Of a DNA stretch of 64,000 nt, positions 34,353-42,385 are shown piece by piece. The translations under genes and the position numbers were made by a program. The notes beneath the pieces are model-generated. The model was not told the DNA's origin. It was given only the letters and a program-made list of their open reading frames with translations, and made no database searches. How positions within the stretch are numbered: position 1 is the first letter of the stretch; the number at the start of each line of letters is the position of its first letter. The DNA is from Alphaproteobacteria bacterium HGW-Alphaproteobacteria-3 (GTDB taxonomy: Bacteria; Pseudomonadota; Alphaproteobacteria; Parvibaculales; Parvibaculaceae). The DNA lies in NCBI GenBank assembly GCA_002842875.1, contig PHEF01000013.1, forward strand, positions 1 to 64,000, read 5' to 3'.

Positions 34353-35255
34353 TTAAAGGCCGACCATGCGCCTTACATCGGCGGGGCATAGCCCCGCCGC
34401 GCGGAGTTCCCTCAATCCCATGTCCCTGGCGCTCTTCGAAAGACGGCGCCCGGCCTCGTCGCGGATAAGCCCGTGGTGGCGGTATCGCGGTTGGGGCAGG
34501 CCCAGCAGCACCTGAAGGATGCGGTGAACATAGGTCGCGGGGAAGAGGTCCTGCCCGCGCGTGACCAGCGTCACGCCCTGAAGGGCGTCGTCCGCCGTGA
34601 CCGCGAGGTGATAGCTTGTGGGAATGTCCTTTCGCGCGATGACGACATCGCCAAAAAGTTCCGGCTGGATTTCGAAAAGACCGGCGGCGCCCTTCGCGCT
34701 TGAGCCTTCCTCGCGGAAGGTCACGGGGCCGCCATTGATCCGCTCGGCTTCCGTGCGCGCCTTCTCCATGTCGAGCCGCCAGGCATAGGAGCGTCCCTCC
34801 CACATGAGCGCGTTTATGCGCTCCCGCGGAATGCCCTTGTAGATGCCGGGATAGAGCGGCGCGCCGTCGGGATCGGATGGCCAGGCATGGAGCGGGATGC
34901 CGCTCGCGGCGATCGCATCCTGGATTTCCTTCCGCGTTGCAAAGCAGGGGTAGACAAGCCCCCTGCCGCGCAACTCGCGCAGCAGCGTCTCGTATTCGGC
35001 GAAGTGCTCCGACTGACGGCGGACCGGTTCCTCCCATTCGATGCCGAGCCAGGCGAGGTCTTCGTATATGCCCTCGACATATTCCTCGCGGCAGCGGCCG
35101 ATATCGATGTCTTCGATGCGAAGGAGCATGCGGCCGCCGAGCCGCTTCGCCGTGTCGAAGGCGAAGAGGGCGGAATAAGCGTGGCCGAGATGCAACCATC
35201 CGTTCGGGCTCGGCGCGAAGCGCAGCACCTCGCGCCCGCTCGTGTCATCCTGCAT
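34353..35255 (-). CDS. gluQ: Glutamyl-Q tRNA(Asp) synthetase
   Basis: The 300-residue protein is a truncated glutamyl-tRNA synthetase without anticodon domain: class I 'HLGH' motif in 'FAPSPNGWLHLGHAYSAL' and the 'RLSKS' KMSKS-like motif near the C terminus. GluQ-RS attaches glutamate to queuosine of tRNA(Asp). Zinc ligands seem reduced to a single 'YPCF' cysteine. I use the ATG at 35253-35255, which follows a GGAG signal; an ATG 12 codons upstream is possible. Confidence 0.9.
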   Translation of the reverse strand: MQDDTSGREVLRFAPSPNGWLHLGHAYSALFAFDTAKRLGGRMLLRIEDIDIGRCREEYVEGIYEDLAWLGIEWEEPVRRQSEHFAEYETLLRELRGRGLVYPCFATRKEIQDAIAASGIPLHAWPSDPDGAPLYPGIYKGIPRERINALMWEGRSYAWRLDMEKARTEAERINGGPVTFREEGSSAKGAAGLFEIQPELFGDVVIARKDIPTSYHLAVTADDALQGVTLVTRGQDLFPATYVHRILQVLLGLPQPRYRHHGLIRDEAGRRLSKSARDMGLRELRAAGLCPADVRRMVGL

Positions 35256-35334
35256 TGAAGCGGTCACTCCGGGAGGCTTAGGGTGTCGCATTGATAGCCC
35301 GCGCGGGGCCGCGACGAAAGAGGAGGCAGGAAGA

Positions 35335-36009
35335 ATGATGCTGACGGGACCAAGCGTCGCCGCGAGAAGCGGCACCGCGCGGCAACTCGTGATCTTGTGC
35401 CACGGTTATGGTTCGGACGGGAACGATCTCATTGCGCTCGCGCCTTATTGGCAGCGGACAATGCCCGATGCGGCCTTCATCGCGCCCAATGCGCCCGAGC
35501 CCTGCGACGGCAATCCGATGGGCTATCAGTGGTTTCCGATCGCACGGCTCGACCCAACCGAGATCGCCCGCGGTGTAGCGGCGGCGGCCCCCGTGCTCGA
35601 TCGTTTCATCGACGAATAGCTTTCCCTGCGCGGGCTCGATGGATCGCAGCTTGCACTTGTGGGCTTCAGCCAGGGGACCATGATGGCGCTCCATGCCGGC
35701 CTTCGCCGTTCCGTGCCGCCGGCCTGCATCGTCGGTTACTCCGGCGCGCTGGCCGTGCCCGAGCGGCTTTCCGGGGAAATGACGGGAGCGCCGCCCATCC
35801 TGATGATCCATGGCGATGCGGATGACATGCTTCCCGTCTCGCGGATGCACGAGGCGGTACAGGCGCTCGGCGAGGCAGGGCTTCCGGTGCAATGGCATGT
35901 CTCGCCGGGCCTCGGCCATGGCATCGATCAGACGGGCCTCGAGCTCGGCGCGCGTTTCATTGCGGATGCCTTTGCCGGGCGGCTCCGGTCTGCGGCTTCT
36001 GTCCGTTAA
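35335..36009 (+). pseudogene. Phospholipase/carboxylesterase family protein interrupted by one amber codon
   Basis: An AGGAGG signal precedes the ATG at 35335. The protein would have about 224 residues and belongs to the carboxylesterase/dienelactone hydrolase-like family: 'VILCHGYGSDGNDLIALAPYW', the nucleophile motif GFSQG (35659-35673), acid in 'MIHGDADDMLPVS' and base in 'GLGHGID'. A TAG at 35617-35619 interrupts the frame between 'DRFIDE' and 'LSLRGLDGS' just before the catalytic serine; the frame is otherwise intact. A single base change restores it, so either a recent nonsense mutation or a base-call error. Translation restarts are unlikely to give a working enzyme. Confidence 0.82.
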
Positions 36010-36032
36010 AATCGGTGCCAGGGAGTGGCGGC

Positions 36033-36060
36033 TTCACAAAGCCGTTGCACCATATATAGT
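36033..36060 (+). promoter_or_regulatory. Candidate sigma-70 promoter of the HNH gene
   Basis: TTCACA (36033-36038) and TATAGT (36055-36060) are spaced by 16 bases and each differs from consensus by one base. Transcription would start near 36067, giving a 54-base leader before the GTG start of the HNH gene. Confidence 0.5.
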
Positions 36061-36067
36061 AAACTCT

Positions 36068-36107
36068 CGAAAGAGGGGCCCGCTGCAACAGGGTAGCTTT
36101 CGGCCCC
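36068..36107 (+). promoter_or_regulatory. Structured leader of the HNH gene, possible pseudoknot
   Basis: Four short elements follow in the order A-B-A'-B': CGAAAG (36068-36073), GGGGCC (36075-36080), CTTTCG (36097-36102) and GGCCCC (36102-36107). A pairs with A' and B with B', so they form either an H-type pseudoknot or two exclusive hairpins. The last element lies just before the GGGAGGG Shine-Dalgarno signal. Confidence 0.35.
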
Positions 36108-36120
36108 CGGGAGGGTTGGC

Positions 36121-36681
36121 GTGCAAGGATCGTTTGCCACGCCGGACGCCTGTCCGGCCCTTGTGCTGAATGCGGATTACAGGCCGCTCAGCTATTACCC
36201 TCTCTCGCTCTGGTCATGGCAGGACGCAATCAAGGCGGTCTTTCTCGACCGTGTGAACATCGTTTCGTCCTATGAGACGCTGGTACGTTCGCCGAATTTC
36301 GAGATGCAGTTGCCGAGCGTCGTTTCGCTCAAATCCTATGTGAAGCCCGCGCAGTTTCCGGCCTTCACGCGGTTCAATCTCTTCCTGCGCGACCGCTTCG
36401 CCTGCCAGTATTGCGGCGCGCGGCACGAGCTTACCTTCGATCACGTGATCCCGCGTTCGCGCGGCGGACAGACGACATGGGACAACGTGGTCACGGCCTG
36501 TGCGCCGTGCAATCTCCGCAAGGGCGGCAAGATGCCGGCGCATGCGGAGATGATCCCCATGCAGTGGCCTTTCCGTCCGACGGTGAGCGATCTGCACAAG
36601 AACGGCCGCGCCTTCCCGCCAAATTATCTGCATGAAAGCTGGCAGGACTATCTCTACTGGGACAGCGAGCTGGAGCCGTAA
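36121..36681 (+). CDS. HNH endonuclease family protein
   Basis: The 186-residue protein has an HNH nuclease domain in its C-terminal half: zinc-binding CQYC and CAPC pairs around 'HELTFDHVIPRSRGGQTTWDNVV' (about 98-135). The N-terminal part, 'ALVLNADYRPLSYYPLSLWSWQDAIKAVFLDRV', is typical of the widespread chromosomal HNH proteins whose role is unknown. The start is GTG at 36121 behind GGGAGGG. Confidence 0.88.
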   Translation: MQGSFATPDACPALVLNADYRPLSYYPLSLWSWQDAIKAVFLDRVNIVSSYETLVRSPNFEMQLPSVVSLKSYVKPAQFPAFTRFNLFLRDRFACQYCGARHELTFDHVIPRSRGGQTTWDNVVTACAPCNLRKGGKMPAHAEMIPMQWPFRPTVSDLHKNGRAFPPNYLHESWQDYLYWDSELEP

Positions 36682-36691
36682 GCGTTCGGCG

Positions 36692-37288
36692 TCAGGCCTT
36701 TTCGGAAACCTTTATCGCAAGGCGGCAGGCGGCCTTGATGGCGCCAGACAGCAGCGGATAGGCGGGAGCCTGCTCGGCGCCCGCAGCGAGCGCTTCGTCG
36801 CGATGCTCGACCTCTTCAAGCCGGAACTTTTCGATCGTGTCGCGAAGCAGCTTTTCCTCTTCGCCCATCTGATCGAGACGCTGCACCTGCGACCGGTAAT
36901 GTTCGTCGATCACTTCCTCGACGGCCGCGGTGCAGGCGTGGGCCGCCTTTTCACCGAGCAGAGCCGTCGCCGCGCCGAGCGCGAAGCCTGCCACATGCCA
37001 GACCGGCGCAAAGGCCGTCGGCCGGACGTGGCGCTCATTGATGAGTTCGTTGAAACGGGCGAGGTGCACTTCCTCGTCCTCTGCCATGTGTTCAAGCTTG
37101 GCGACGAGGTCTTCGTTGCCCGGCATATTGCGCAATACCGCAAGCTGGCCCGCATAGATGCGCACGGCGCCATACTCCCCCGCATGATCGACGCGGAGCA
37201 TTTCCTCGATGGCGGATTCCCGCGCTCGGCCGGGTTGCGCGGAAACGCGTGGCGATTTCGGCGATGTTTCGGTGCGGGAACCGGTCAT
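36692..37288 (-). CDS. coq7: Demethoxyubiquinone hydroxylase (Coq7 family)
   Basis: The 198-residue di-iron enzyme hydroxylates demethoxyubiquinone late in ubiquinone synthesis. Iron ligands are visible in two repeats: 'RVDHAGEYGAVRIYAGQ' and 'EHMAEDEEVHLARF' in the first half, 'EEVIDEHYRSQ' and 'EEVEHRDEAL' in the second. The ATG overlaps the dsbB stop by one base. It ends 10 bases from the convergent HNH gene. Confidence 0.93.
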   Translation of the reverse strand: MTGSRTETSPKSPRVSAQPGRARESAIEEMLRVDHAGEYGAVRIYAGQLAVLRNMPGNEDLVAKLEHMAEDEEVHLARFNELINERHVRPTAFAPVWHVAGFALGAATALLGEKAAHACTAAVEEVIDEHYRSQVQRLDQMGEEEKLLRDTIEKFRLEEVEHRDEALAAGAEQAPAYPLLSGAIKAACRLAIKVSEKA

Positions 37289-37818
37289 CAGATTTCTCCT
37301 CTGCTCTCGCGGAAATAGCGCCACAGCGGCAGCGCCGACAGACCGGCAAGCACCAGCGAAATCAGGAAATTGAAACCGGCGAGCGAGACGCCGAAAAGAG
37401 ACCATGCCGCCTCGTCGCAGCGCGGTGGCTTCGCACCTCCTTCAAGCGCGGACTGCAGGTCCTGGAGCGAGTTCGAGACGAGATTGCCGCCGGCGCAGGT
37501 TTCGGGGCCTTCCCACCAGTGGTATTCGACGCCCGCGTGATAGGCCGAGATGCCTGCGCCTGCCAGATAAGCCGCGACGCAGAGGCCGAGGAAGAAAAGC
37601 ACGCCGATGCCGATATTGGCCTCGCGCGAAAGGATGCCGGCGATGAGCGCGGCGCCGATCGCGAAATAATGCGGCTGACGGCCGAGATAGCAGAGCGAGC
37701 AGGGCACATAGCCCAGCACGTGCTGAAAAAAGAGCGCACCCCCGATGGCCGCGGCGCTCGCGGCAATCAGGATCCAGGGGATGGCGTTCGACGGTATCCG
37801 GTCCAGCATGGCGCGCAT
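37288..37818 (-). CDS. dsbB: Disulfide bond formation protein DsbB
   Basis: The 176-residue four-helix inner-membrane protein reoxidises DsbA using ubiquinone. The first redox pair is C40/C43 in 'CSLCYLGR', the second is C108 and C134 in the second periplasmic loop. Coupled to coq7, whose product makes the quinone DsbB uses, so the pairing makes biochemical sense. An ATG three codons in is an alternative start. Confidence 0.9.
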   Translation of the reverse strand: MRAMLDRIPSNAIPWILIAASAAAIGGALFFQHVLGYVPCSLCYLGRQPHYFAIGAALIAGILSREANIGIGVLFFLGLCVAAYLAGAGISAYHAGVEYHWWEGPETCAGGNLVSNSLQDLQSALEGGAKPPRCDEAAWSLFGVSLAGFNFLISLVLAGLSALPLWRYFRESRGEI

Positions 37819-37944
37819 TCAAGCATGGCGGACGGCCGCTGTCCCGCGCCTTCTCGCCGCATTCGGGCGCTTGGGGGACCTCAAGCCTTCTTTTCCATTG
37901 AAGGCATGCCTGGGCTCATTATGATGCGCGCCCGACGCTTCAGT

Positions 37945-38010
37945 GCCCCTGTGGCGGAATGGTAGACGCGGCAGACTCAAAATCTGTTGTTGGCAACAAC
38001 GTGCTGGTTC
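37945..38010 (+). tRNA. Truncated tRNA-Leu (CAA anticodon), 3' end missing
   Basis: The sequence begins with the acceptor strand GCCCCTG, a D-arm GCGGAATGGTAGACGC, the anticodon arm with loop CTCAAAA (anticodon CAA, leucine) and a class II variable arm TTGTTGGCAACAA, then GTGCTGGTTC of the T-arm. Here it breaks off: the rest of the T-loop, its second strand and the expected closing acceptor strand CAGGGGC are absent, and unrelated sequence AGAGGCATG follows. The molecule could not fold or be processed as a tRNA. The T-arm is a typical place for integrase crossover, so this may be one side of an attachment site or a deletion. Confidence 0.8.
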
Positions 38011-38058
38011 AGAGGCATGTCCGACAACCTCGTCATTCGCCGGAGCTCAAAGGACGGA

Positions 38059-38565
38059 TTACCCAAGCATTTTCTGCATCAGGACAAGATCGAGCCAGCG
38101 GCCGAACTTGATACCCACTTCCGGCATGCGAGCTACCTCGCGAAAGCCGAAGCGCTCGTGCAGCCGGATAGAGGCGAGGTTGCCGGCTTCGATGCCCGCC
38201 ACCATGGCATGCATGCCGAGCTTCCCGGCGGCCTCGATCAGCGGCGCCATCATCGACGCGGCAATTCCCCGACCGCGCAGATCCGCTCGCACATAGATGG
38301 AATTCTCGACGGTGAAGCGATAGCCCTCATGCGGGCGGAAGTCGCCGAAGGTCGCATAACCGGCAATGCGTTCCCCGCTCACCGCGACGAGTACGGGCAA
38401 GCCCCGCGACGTGCGCTCACGCCACCAGAGGCGGCGTCCTTCGAGGTCCGATTCCGTTTCGTTCCAGATCGCCGTCGTGTTCGCGACGGCATCGTTATAG
38501 ATCGCGAGAATGCCGGGAAGGTCGGCCTCTTCCGCGTGGCGTATCGAAATTGAATGTGCCGTCAT
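38059..38565 (-). CDS. GNAT acetyltransferase of the phosphinothricin/methionine sulfoximine type
   Basis: The 168-residue enzyme begins 'ISIRHAEEADLPGILAIYNDAVANTTAIWNE' and contains the acetyl-CoA loop 'VRADLRGRGIAASMM' and the end motif 'GFREVARMPEVGIKFGRWLDLVLMQ', typical of the Pat/MddA branch, which acetylates amino acid analogues such as phosphinothricin or methionine sulfoximine. It lies next to the truncated tRNA-Leu. Confidence 0.88.
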   Translation of the reverse strand: MTAHSISIRHAEEADLPGILAIYNDAVANTTAIWNETESDLEGRRLWWRERTSRGLPVLVAVSGERIAGYATFGDFRPHEGYRFTVENSIYVRADLRGRGIAASMMAPLIEAAGKLGMHAMVAGIEAGNLASIRLHERFGFREVARMPEVGIKFGRWLDLVLMQKMLG

Positions 38566-38663
38566 CGTGTCGCCTCTGGCGGGAAACGCAGTCTTTCGCT
38601 GCCGTTCCGGTTCGAAGGCATCATAGCAGTCCGTTGCCTCTCTCCTGCCGCCAAATAAATTTG

Positions 38664-38677
38664 ATTGACTAGTTAAT
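38664..38677. promoter_or_regulatory. Imperfect palindrome upstream of the glutamine synthetase III operon, possible TetR operator
   Basis: ATTGACTAGTTAAT matches its own reverse complement at 12 of 14 positions and lies in a short AT-rich stretch upstream of the operon 38774-41597, whose last gene is a TetR regulator. Autoregulation through this site is an inference. Confidence 0.35.
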
Positions 38678-38773
38678 TAAATTCACAGCATGCTTCTTCA
38701 GGCCCTGAAGAAGCGCGGTGCGCGGGGCCTTCTTGTGCAGCATGGCCTGAGGGCGATGGAGAGGATTTCCGGA

Positions 38774-40168
38774 ATGACCGACAATATCCAGGTGAACGGG
38801 GAGCTGGCGAAGGAGCTTCAGAAAAAGCTCGCGAGCGAGGGCGTCGAATATTGCTACGCCACCTATGTGGATGTTCACGGTGTCTCCAAGACGAAATGCG
38901 TGCCGGTGAGCCATCTCGCGCACATGATGGGTGGCTCCGAGCTGTTCACGGTCGGTGCGCTCGAAGGCATGGGCCTCGTCGGTCCGCATTTCGACGAATG
39001 CGCTGCCGTGCCCGACCTCGCCAGCGCCACGATCCTCCCCTGGGACAAGCGCTATTGCTGGTTCGCCTCGGACATGCATTTCCACGGACAACCCTATTCG
39101 AATTGCAGCCGCGTGATCCTCAAGCGCGCCTCGGAAAAGGCGGCGTCGAAAAGGCTCATCTTCAATCTCGGCATCGAGCCGGAGTTCTACGTGCTCCGGC
39201 GCGAGGGCGACACGCTTGCTCCCTTGCAGGGCGAGGCCTTCCATGGGCCGACGCCTGCCTACGATCTCAACCAGATTTCGCTTGCCGGACCGTTCCTCGA
39301 AGAGCTTACGCGCTATGTCGAGGCGCTTGGGTGGGGGCTTTACTCCTTCGACCAGGAAGGCGGGCACGGCCAGTTCGAAATCGACTTCGGCTACACGGAC
39401 GCCCTGACGACGGCCGACAGGCTCACCTTCTTCCGCTTCATGGTGAAAAGCATCGCGCGCAAGCATGGTGCGGTGGCGAGCTTCATGCCAAAGCCGTTCA
39501 GCAACGATTTCCGCTCCGGCGCGCATCACAATATGTCGCTGATGGATATGGACACGAAAGAGAATCTCTTCGACGCGTCGGTGCGTCCTGTGGGCGAGCT
39601 GGCGCGCAGCTACGGGCTCAATGCGACGGACGAGACGCTTCATTTCGCAGCCGGGCTTCTCGAGCATGCGCAGGCACTCTGCGCCTTCACCTGCCCGAGC
39701 TACAATTCCTACAAAGGTCTCATCGCGCAGGGCGACATGCCCGATATGTCCTGGGCGCCCGTGCTGCAGGCCTATGGCCGCAACAACCGCTCGGCCATGC
39801 TTCGGCTGCCGATGAACCGGCCCTGCATCGAGAACCGCGCGCCCGACATGAGCGCCAATTTTTATCTCTCTGCCGCGCTCAGCCTCTATGCGGGTCTCGA
39901 CGGTCTGGAGCGAAAAGCCGATCCGGGCCAGCCGCTCAACGACAATCTCTATCTCTCGCGAGACGTCCGTTCGCGCGGGCGCAACATGCGCCGCCTTCCG
40001 CGCACACTCCTCGAAGCATCCGATGCGCTGGAGGAAAGCGAATTCGCCCGCAGCGTCTTCGGCGGAGAGTTCGTCGACATCTTCGTCGCGCAGAAGCGCA
40101 AGGAGTGGGACGCGCAGTTCTACGCGGTGACGAAGAGCGAACGCGACCGCTACCTCACCTTTGTCTGA
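38774..40168 (+). CDS. glnT: Type III glutamine synthetase-family ligase
   Basis: The 464-residue protein matches the type III glutamine synthetase/GlnT group ('GVEYCYATYVDVHGVSKTKCVPVSHL', 'GIEPEFYVLRREGD', 'DQEGGHGQFEIDFGYTDALTTADRL', 'SGAHHNMSLMD', 'RPCIENRAPDMSANFYLSAAL'). Members join ammonia or an amine to glutamate with ATP. Because it sits with a creatininase-like amidohydrolase and a TetR regulator rather than nitrogen-control genes, it may act on an amine other than ammonia (gamma-glutamylation). I use the ATG at 38774; an ATG 5 codons upstream is possible. Confidence 0.87.
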   Translation: MTDNIQVNGELAKELQKKLASEGVEYCYATYVDVHGVSKTKCVPVSHLAHMMGGSELFTVGALEGMGLVGPHFDECAAVPDLASATILPWDKRYCWFASDMHFHGQPYSNCSRVILKRASEKAASKRLIFNLGIEPEFYVLRREGDTLAPLQGEAFHGPTPAYDLNQISLAGPFLEELTRYVEALGWGLYSFDQEGGHGQFEIDFGYTDALTTADRLTFFRFMVKSIARKHGAVASFMPKPFSNDFRSGAHHNMSLMDMDTKENLFDASVRPVGELARSYGLNATDETLHFAAGLLEHAQALCAFTCPSYNSYKGLIAQGDMPDMSWAPVLQAYGRNNRSAMLRLPMNRPCIENRAPDMSANFYLSAALSLYAGLDGLERKADPGQPLNDNLYLSRDVRSRGRNMRRLPRTLLEASDALEESEFARSVFGGEFVDIFVAQKRKEWDAQFYAVTKSERDRYLTFV

Positions 40169-40203
40169 CCGGGCGTTCGGCAGGCGGCAGGAAGGGAAAC
40201 AGC

Positions 40204-40971
40204 ATGACCTCATGGGAAAGATCGACCGGTCCTCAGGTCGGCGAGGCGATTTCGGCAAGAGGCCGCACCGTCGCGGTCCTGCCGATCGGCGCAACGGAGC
40301 AGCACGGGCCGCATCTTGCGACCGGCACGGATACGATGCTTGCCGAAGCGATCTGCGGGGAAGCCTGCCGCCGGCGAAACGTGCTGATGTTGCCCGCCAT
40401 TCCCTATGGCTGCTCCTTCGGCCATTCGGACGCCTGGCCGGGGACGCTTTCGCTGTCGCCGGAGACGCTGACGGCGGTTCTGTGCGAAGTCGCCTCCTGG
40501 GCGGTCGAGGCGAATGGAATCGACCGGCTGATATTCATCTCCGGCCATGCGACGAACGGGCCCTCCATCGAAAGCGCCATCCTGCGGCTGCGCTACAAAT
40601 ACCCGCAGGCGCGCTTTGCGACGCGCGGACTCTGGGAGATATCGCCGGAAGCATTGCGCCTCTATACGCTCGACGCGGCCGACATCCACGCGAATGTCGC
40701 AGAGACTTCCATGGTGCTGGCGCTCGATCCGGACTGCGTCGAGATGGACAAGGCCGAGGATGTGGAGGACGTGACCGTCGGCCTCGTCTGGCGCTATGCC
40801 ATGCCGGCCGTCACAAAGAATGACGTCGTGGGGCGGCCGAGCGAATCCTCTGCTAGTCTGGGCAGAGAGATGCTCGATACGATCATCCGCGATTTCGAAA
40901 AGCTGCTGGAGCAGGCCGAGCGTGAAGATTGGCCGGAGATTCCCGAACCCGTGAAAGGCGGTCAGGCGTGA
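40204..40971 (+). CDS. Creatininase-family amidohydrolase
   Basis: The 255-residue protein has the creatininase metal site: 'LPIGATEQHGPHLATGTDT' (Glu32, His34 and Asp43 region), 'ISGHATNG' and 'HANVAETSMVL'. The family hydrolyses cyclic or linear amides (creatinine, formamide derivatives) and includes MftE of the mycofactocin system. It starts 35 bases after the glutamine synthetase gene; its stop is overlapped by the GTG of the TetR gene. Confidence 0.87.
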   Translation: MTSWERSTGPQVGEAISARGRTVAVLPIGATEQHGPHLATGTDTMLAEAICGEACRRRNVLMLPAIPYGCSFGHSDAWPGTLSLSPETLTAVLCEVASWAVEANGIDRLIFISGHATNGPSIESAILRLRYKYPQARFATRGLWEISPEALRLYTLDAADIHANVAETSMVLALDPDCVEMDKAEDVEDVTVGLVWRYAMPAVTKNDVVGRPSESSASLGREMLDTIIRDFEKLLEQAEREDWPEIPEPVKGGQA

Positions 40972-41597
40972 CGGCAGGAGACAGGCGGCAGGCCGGCAAG
41001 AAGCCGGCGCGCAAGGTGGGAAGACCGGCCACCGAAGGGCCGAGCGAAGCGAAGCGCGATGCGATCGCAGCCGCTGCGCTTGAGCTTTTTTCACGGTCGG
41101 GCGTTGCTGCCGTTTCGAACAAGGAACTTGGCGAGGCGGCCGGCATCAACCCCGCGCTCATCTACTACTATTTCGAGGACAAGGACGACCTCTTCCAGTT
41201 CGTCGTGCGCAAGGCGCTTGCCGATGCGCTTGCCGCCTATGACGAAATCAAGAAGGAAAAGGGCGGGATCGACGATCTCGACGCGTGGCTCTCGAGCAAT
41301 CTTCTCCTGTTTGGCGAGATTACCCGCTTTCTCAAGATTATCCTCGACTATGCCCATTCCGGCCAGCGCTCGGCGCAGACCGATGCCGCGATTGCCCGTT
41401 TCTACGAGACCGAGACCGGGCTCATCGCGCATGCGCTTGGCGAGGAGGGAGCTGCATCCGGCGAGGCTGAAGATCTCGCGCGTCTCGTCTCGGTTTTCCT
41501 CGACGGGATCATGGTGGCGCGCATCGTGCGCCCGGAGATCGATTCAGAGAGGCTTGTCGATCTGATGCGTGGATTGCTGAAGCACAAGACGCGTTAG
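40968..41597 (+). CDS. TetR-family regulator of the glutamine synthetase III operon
   Basis: The 209-residue protein has an N-terminal TetR helix-turn-helix ('AAALELFSRSGVAAVSNKELGEAAGINPALIYYYFEDKDDLF', about 35-77) and a variable helical ligand domain. The likely start is GTG at 40968 overlapping the creatininase stop (GTGA). As last gene of the operon it probably senses the pathway substrate and controls the operon, perhaps via the palindrome at 38664-38677. Confidence 0.85.
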   Translation: MTAGDRRQAGKKPARKVGRPATEGPSEAKRDAIAAAALELFSRSGVAAVSNKELGEAAGINPALIYYYFEDKDDLFQFVVRKALADALAAYDEIKKEKGGIDDLDAWLSSNLLLFGEITRFLKIILDYAHSGQRSAQTDAAIARFYETETGLIAHALGEEGAASGEAEDLARLVSVFLDGIMVARIVRPEIDSERLVDLMRGLLKHKTR

Positions 41598-42277
41598 CGT
41601 TTGTCTTCCAGGTGATCGTTCAGAAGCTTCGCGAACCAGGTGCGGAAGCGTTTGATGCCGTCCTGATCGAGGCCTGTTGCTTCGGCGAGCTGGCGTCCGA
41701 CGATCGCTTCGCCGAAGGCCGCGTTTGCCGTCAGCATGGCGACGAAGAGCGTGTCCTCCTTGTCGGGCGCCGGCTTTCCTTTTTCCTTCGAATATTCCTC
41801 GCGGCGGGCCTGGAGCACGTCGACGATTTCGCTCATGACATTGTGCGCGTCCGACTGCTCGGTTGCGCGGCCGGTGAGCAGGAGCCATGAGAGGAGCCGT
41901 GCCGTACCTCTGTCGCTCAACGCCTCGAAGACGTGGCCGATATGGTCGGCGGCGTCCTGGCTTGGGTGGTCGCTGCCAAGCGCGCCAAGCAGCCTGTCCC
42001 GGAGCTGCGTGTTGGCGCGCGCGATAAGCGCACGGACGAGGCCTTCCCGGCTCTCGAAGTGATGAAGGATGGCGGGATGCGAAATGCCGACATCCCGCGC
42101 GATGTCCTGAAGCCTGAGCCCCTCGGGGCCCTGTTTTGCCAGTCTGGCCTCGGCGGCGTCGAGGATCAGGCGGCGCGCTTCATCGGCCGTCCGGCGAACC
42201 CGCTTTGCTGCCGGCTTTTCGGCCGGACCGGCGGCTGCGGCGCTGGCCGCGGCGGAATTTTTTGCAACGCTGGACAC
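41594..42277 (-). CDS. TetR-family regulator divergent from the Coq4-like gene
   Basis: The 227-residue protein has an Ala/Lys-rich leader and then a TetR DNA-binding domain ('ILDAAEARLAKQGPEGLRLQDIARDVGISHPAILHHFESREGLV', about 38-82). It starts with GTG at 42275-42277, supported by AGGAG 6 bases upstream. It is transcribed away from the Coq4-like gene and the shared region holds a TGACA-N4-TGTCA palindrome, so it most likely represses that gene. Its stop overlaps the stop of the preceding TetR gene by 3 bases. Confidence 0.87.
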   Translation of the reverse strand: MSSVAKNSAAASAAAAGPAEKPAAKRVRRTADEARRLILDAAEARLAKQGPEGLRLQDIARDVGISHPAILHHFESREGLVRALIARANTQLRDRLLGALGSDHPSQDAADHIGHVFEALSDRGTARLLSWLLLTGRATEQSDAHNVMSEIVDVLQARREEYSKEKGKPAPDKEDTLFVAMLTANAAFGEAIVGRQLAEATGLDQDGIKRFRTWFAKLLNDHLEDKR

Positions 42278-42305
42278 ACGATACTCCTATCATGCCGCTT
42301 TAATA

Positions 42306-42334
42306 TTGACAAGAATGTCAGTACAGACTATATG
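42306..42334 (+). promoter_or_regulatory. Sigma-70 promoter with overlapping TetR-type operator
   Basis: TTGACA (42306-42311), a 17-base spacer and TATATG (42329-42334) make a strong promoter for the gene at 42386. The palindrome TGACA-AGAA-TGTCA (42307-42320), which extends to 6 of 7 paired positions per arm, covers the -35 element. A repressor bound there would block transcription; the divergent TetR gene is the obvious candidate. Confidence 0.65.
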
Positions 42335-42385
42335 ACTATCCAAGGCTGGCGGCAGCAGGCTCAGTATAGCAGCGGGACATAACCC

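Noticed and set aside
38011-38058. Continuation of the tRNA-Leu after an intron or insertion
   Set aside because: No complementary 3' acceptor strand or T-stem partner appears in the next 50 bases, and the GNAT gene ends there.
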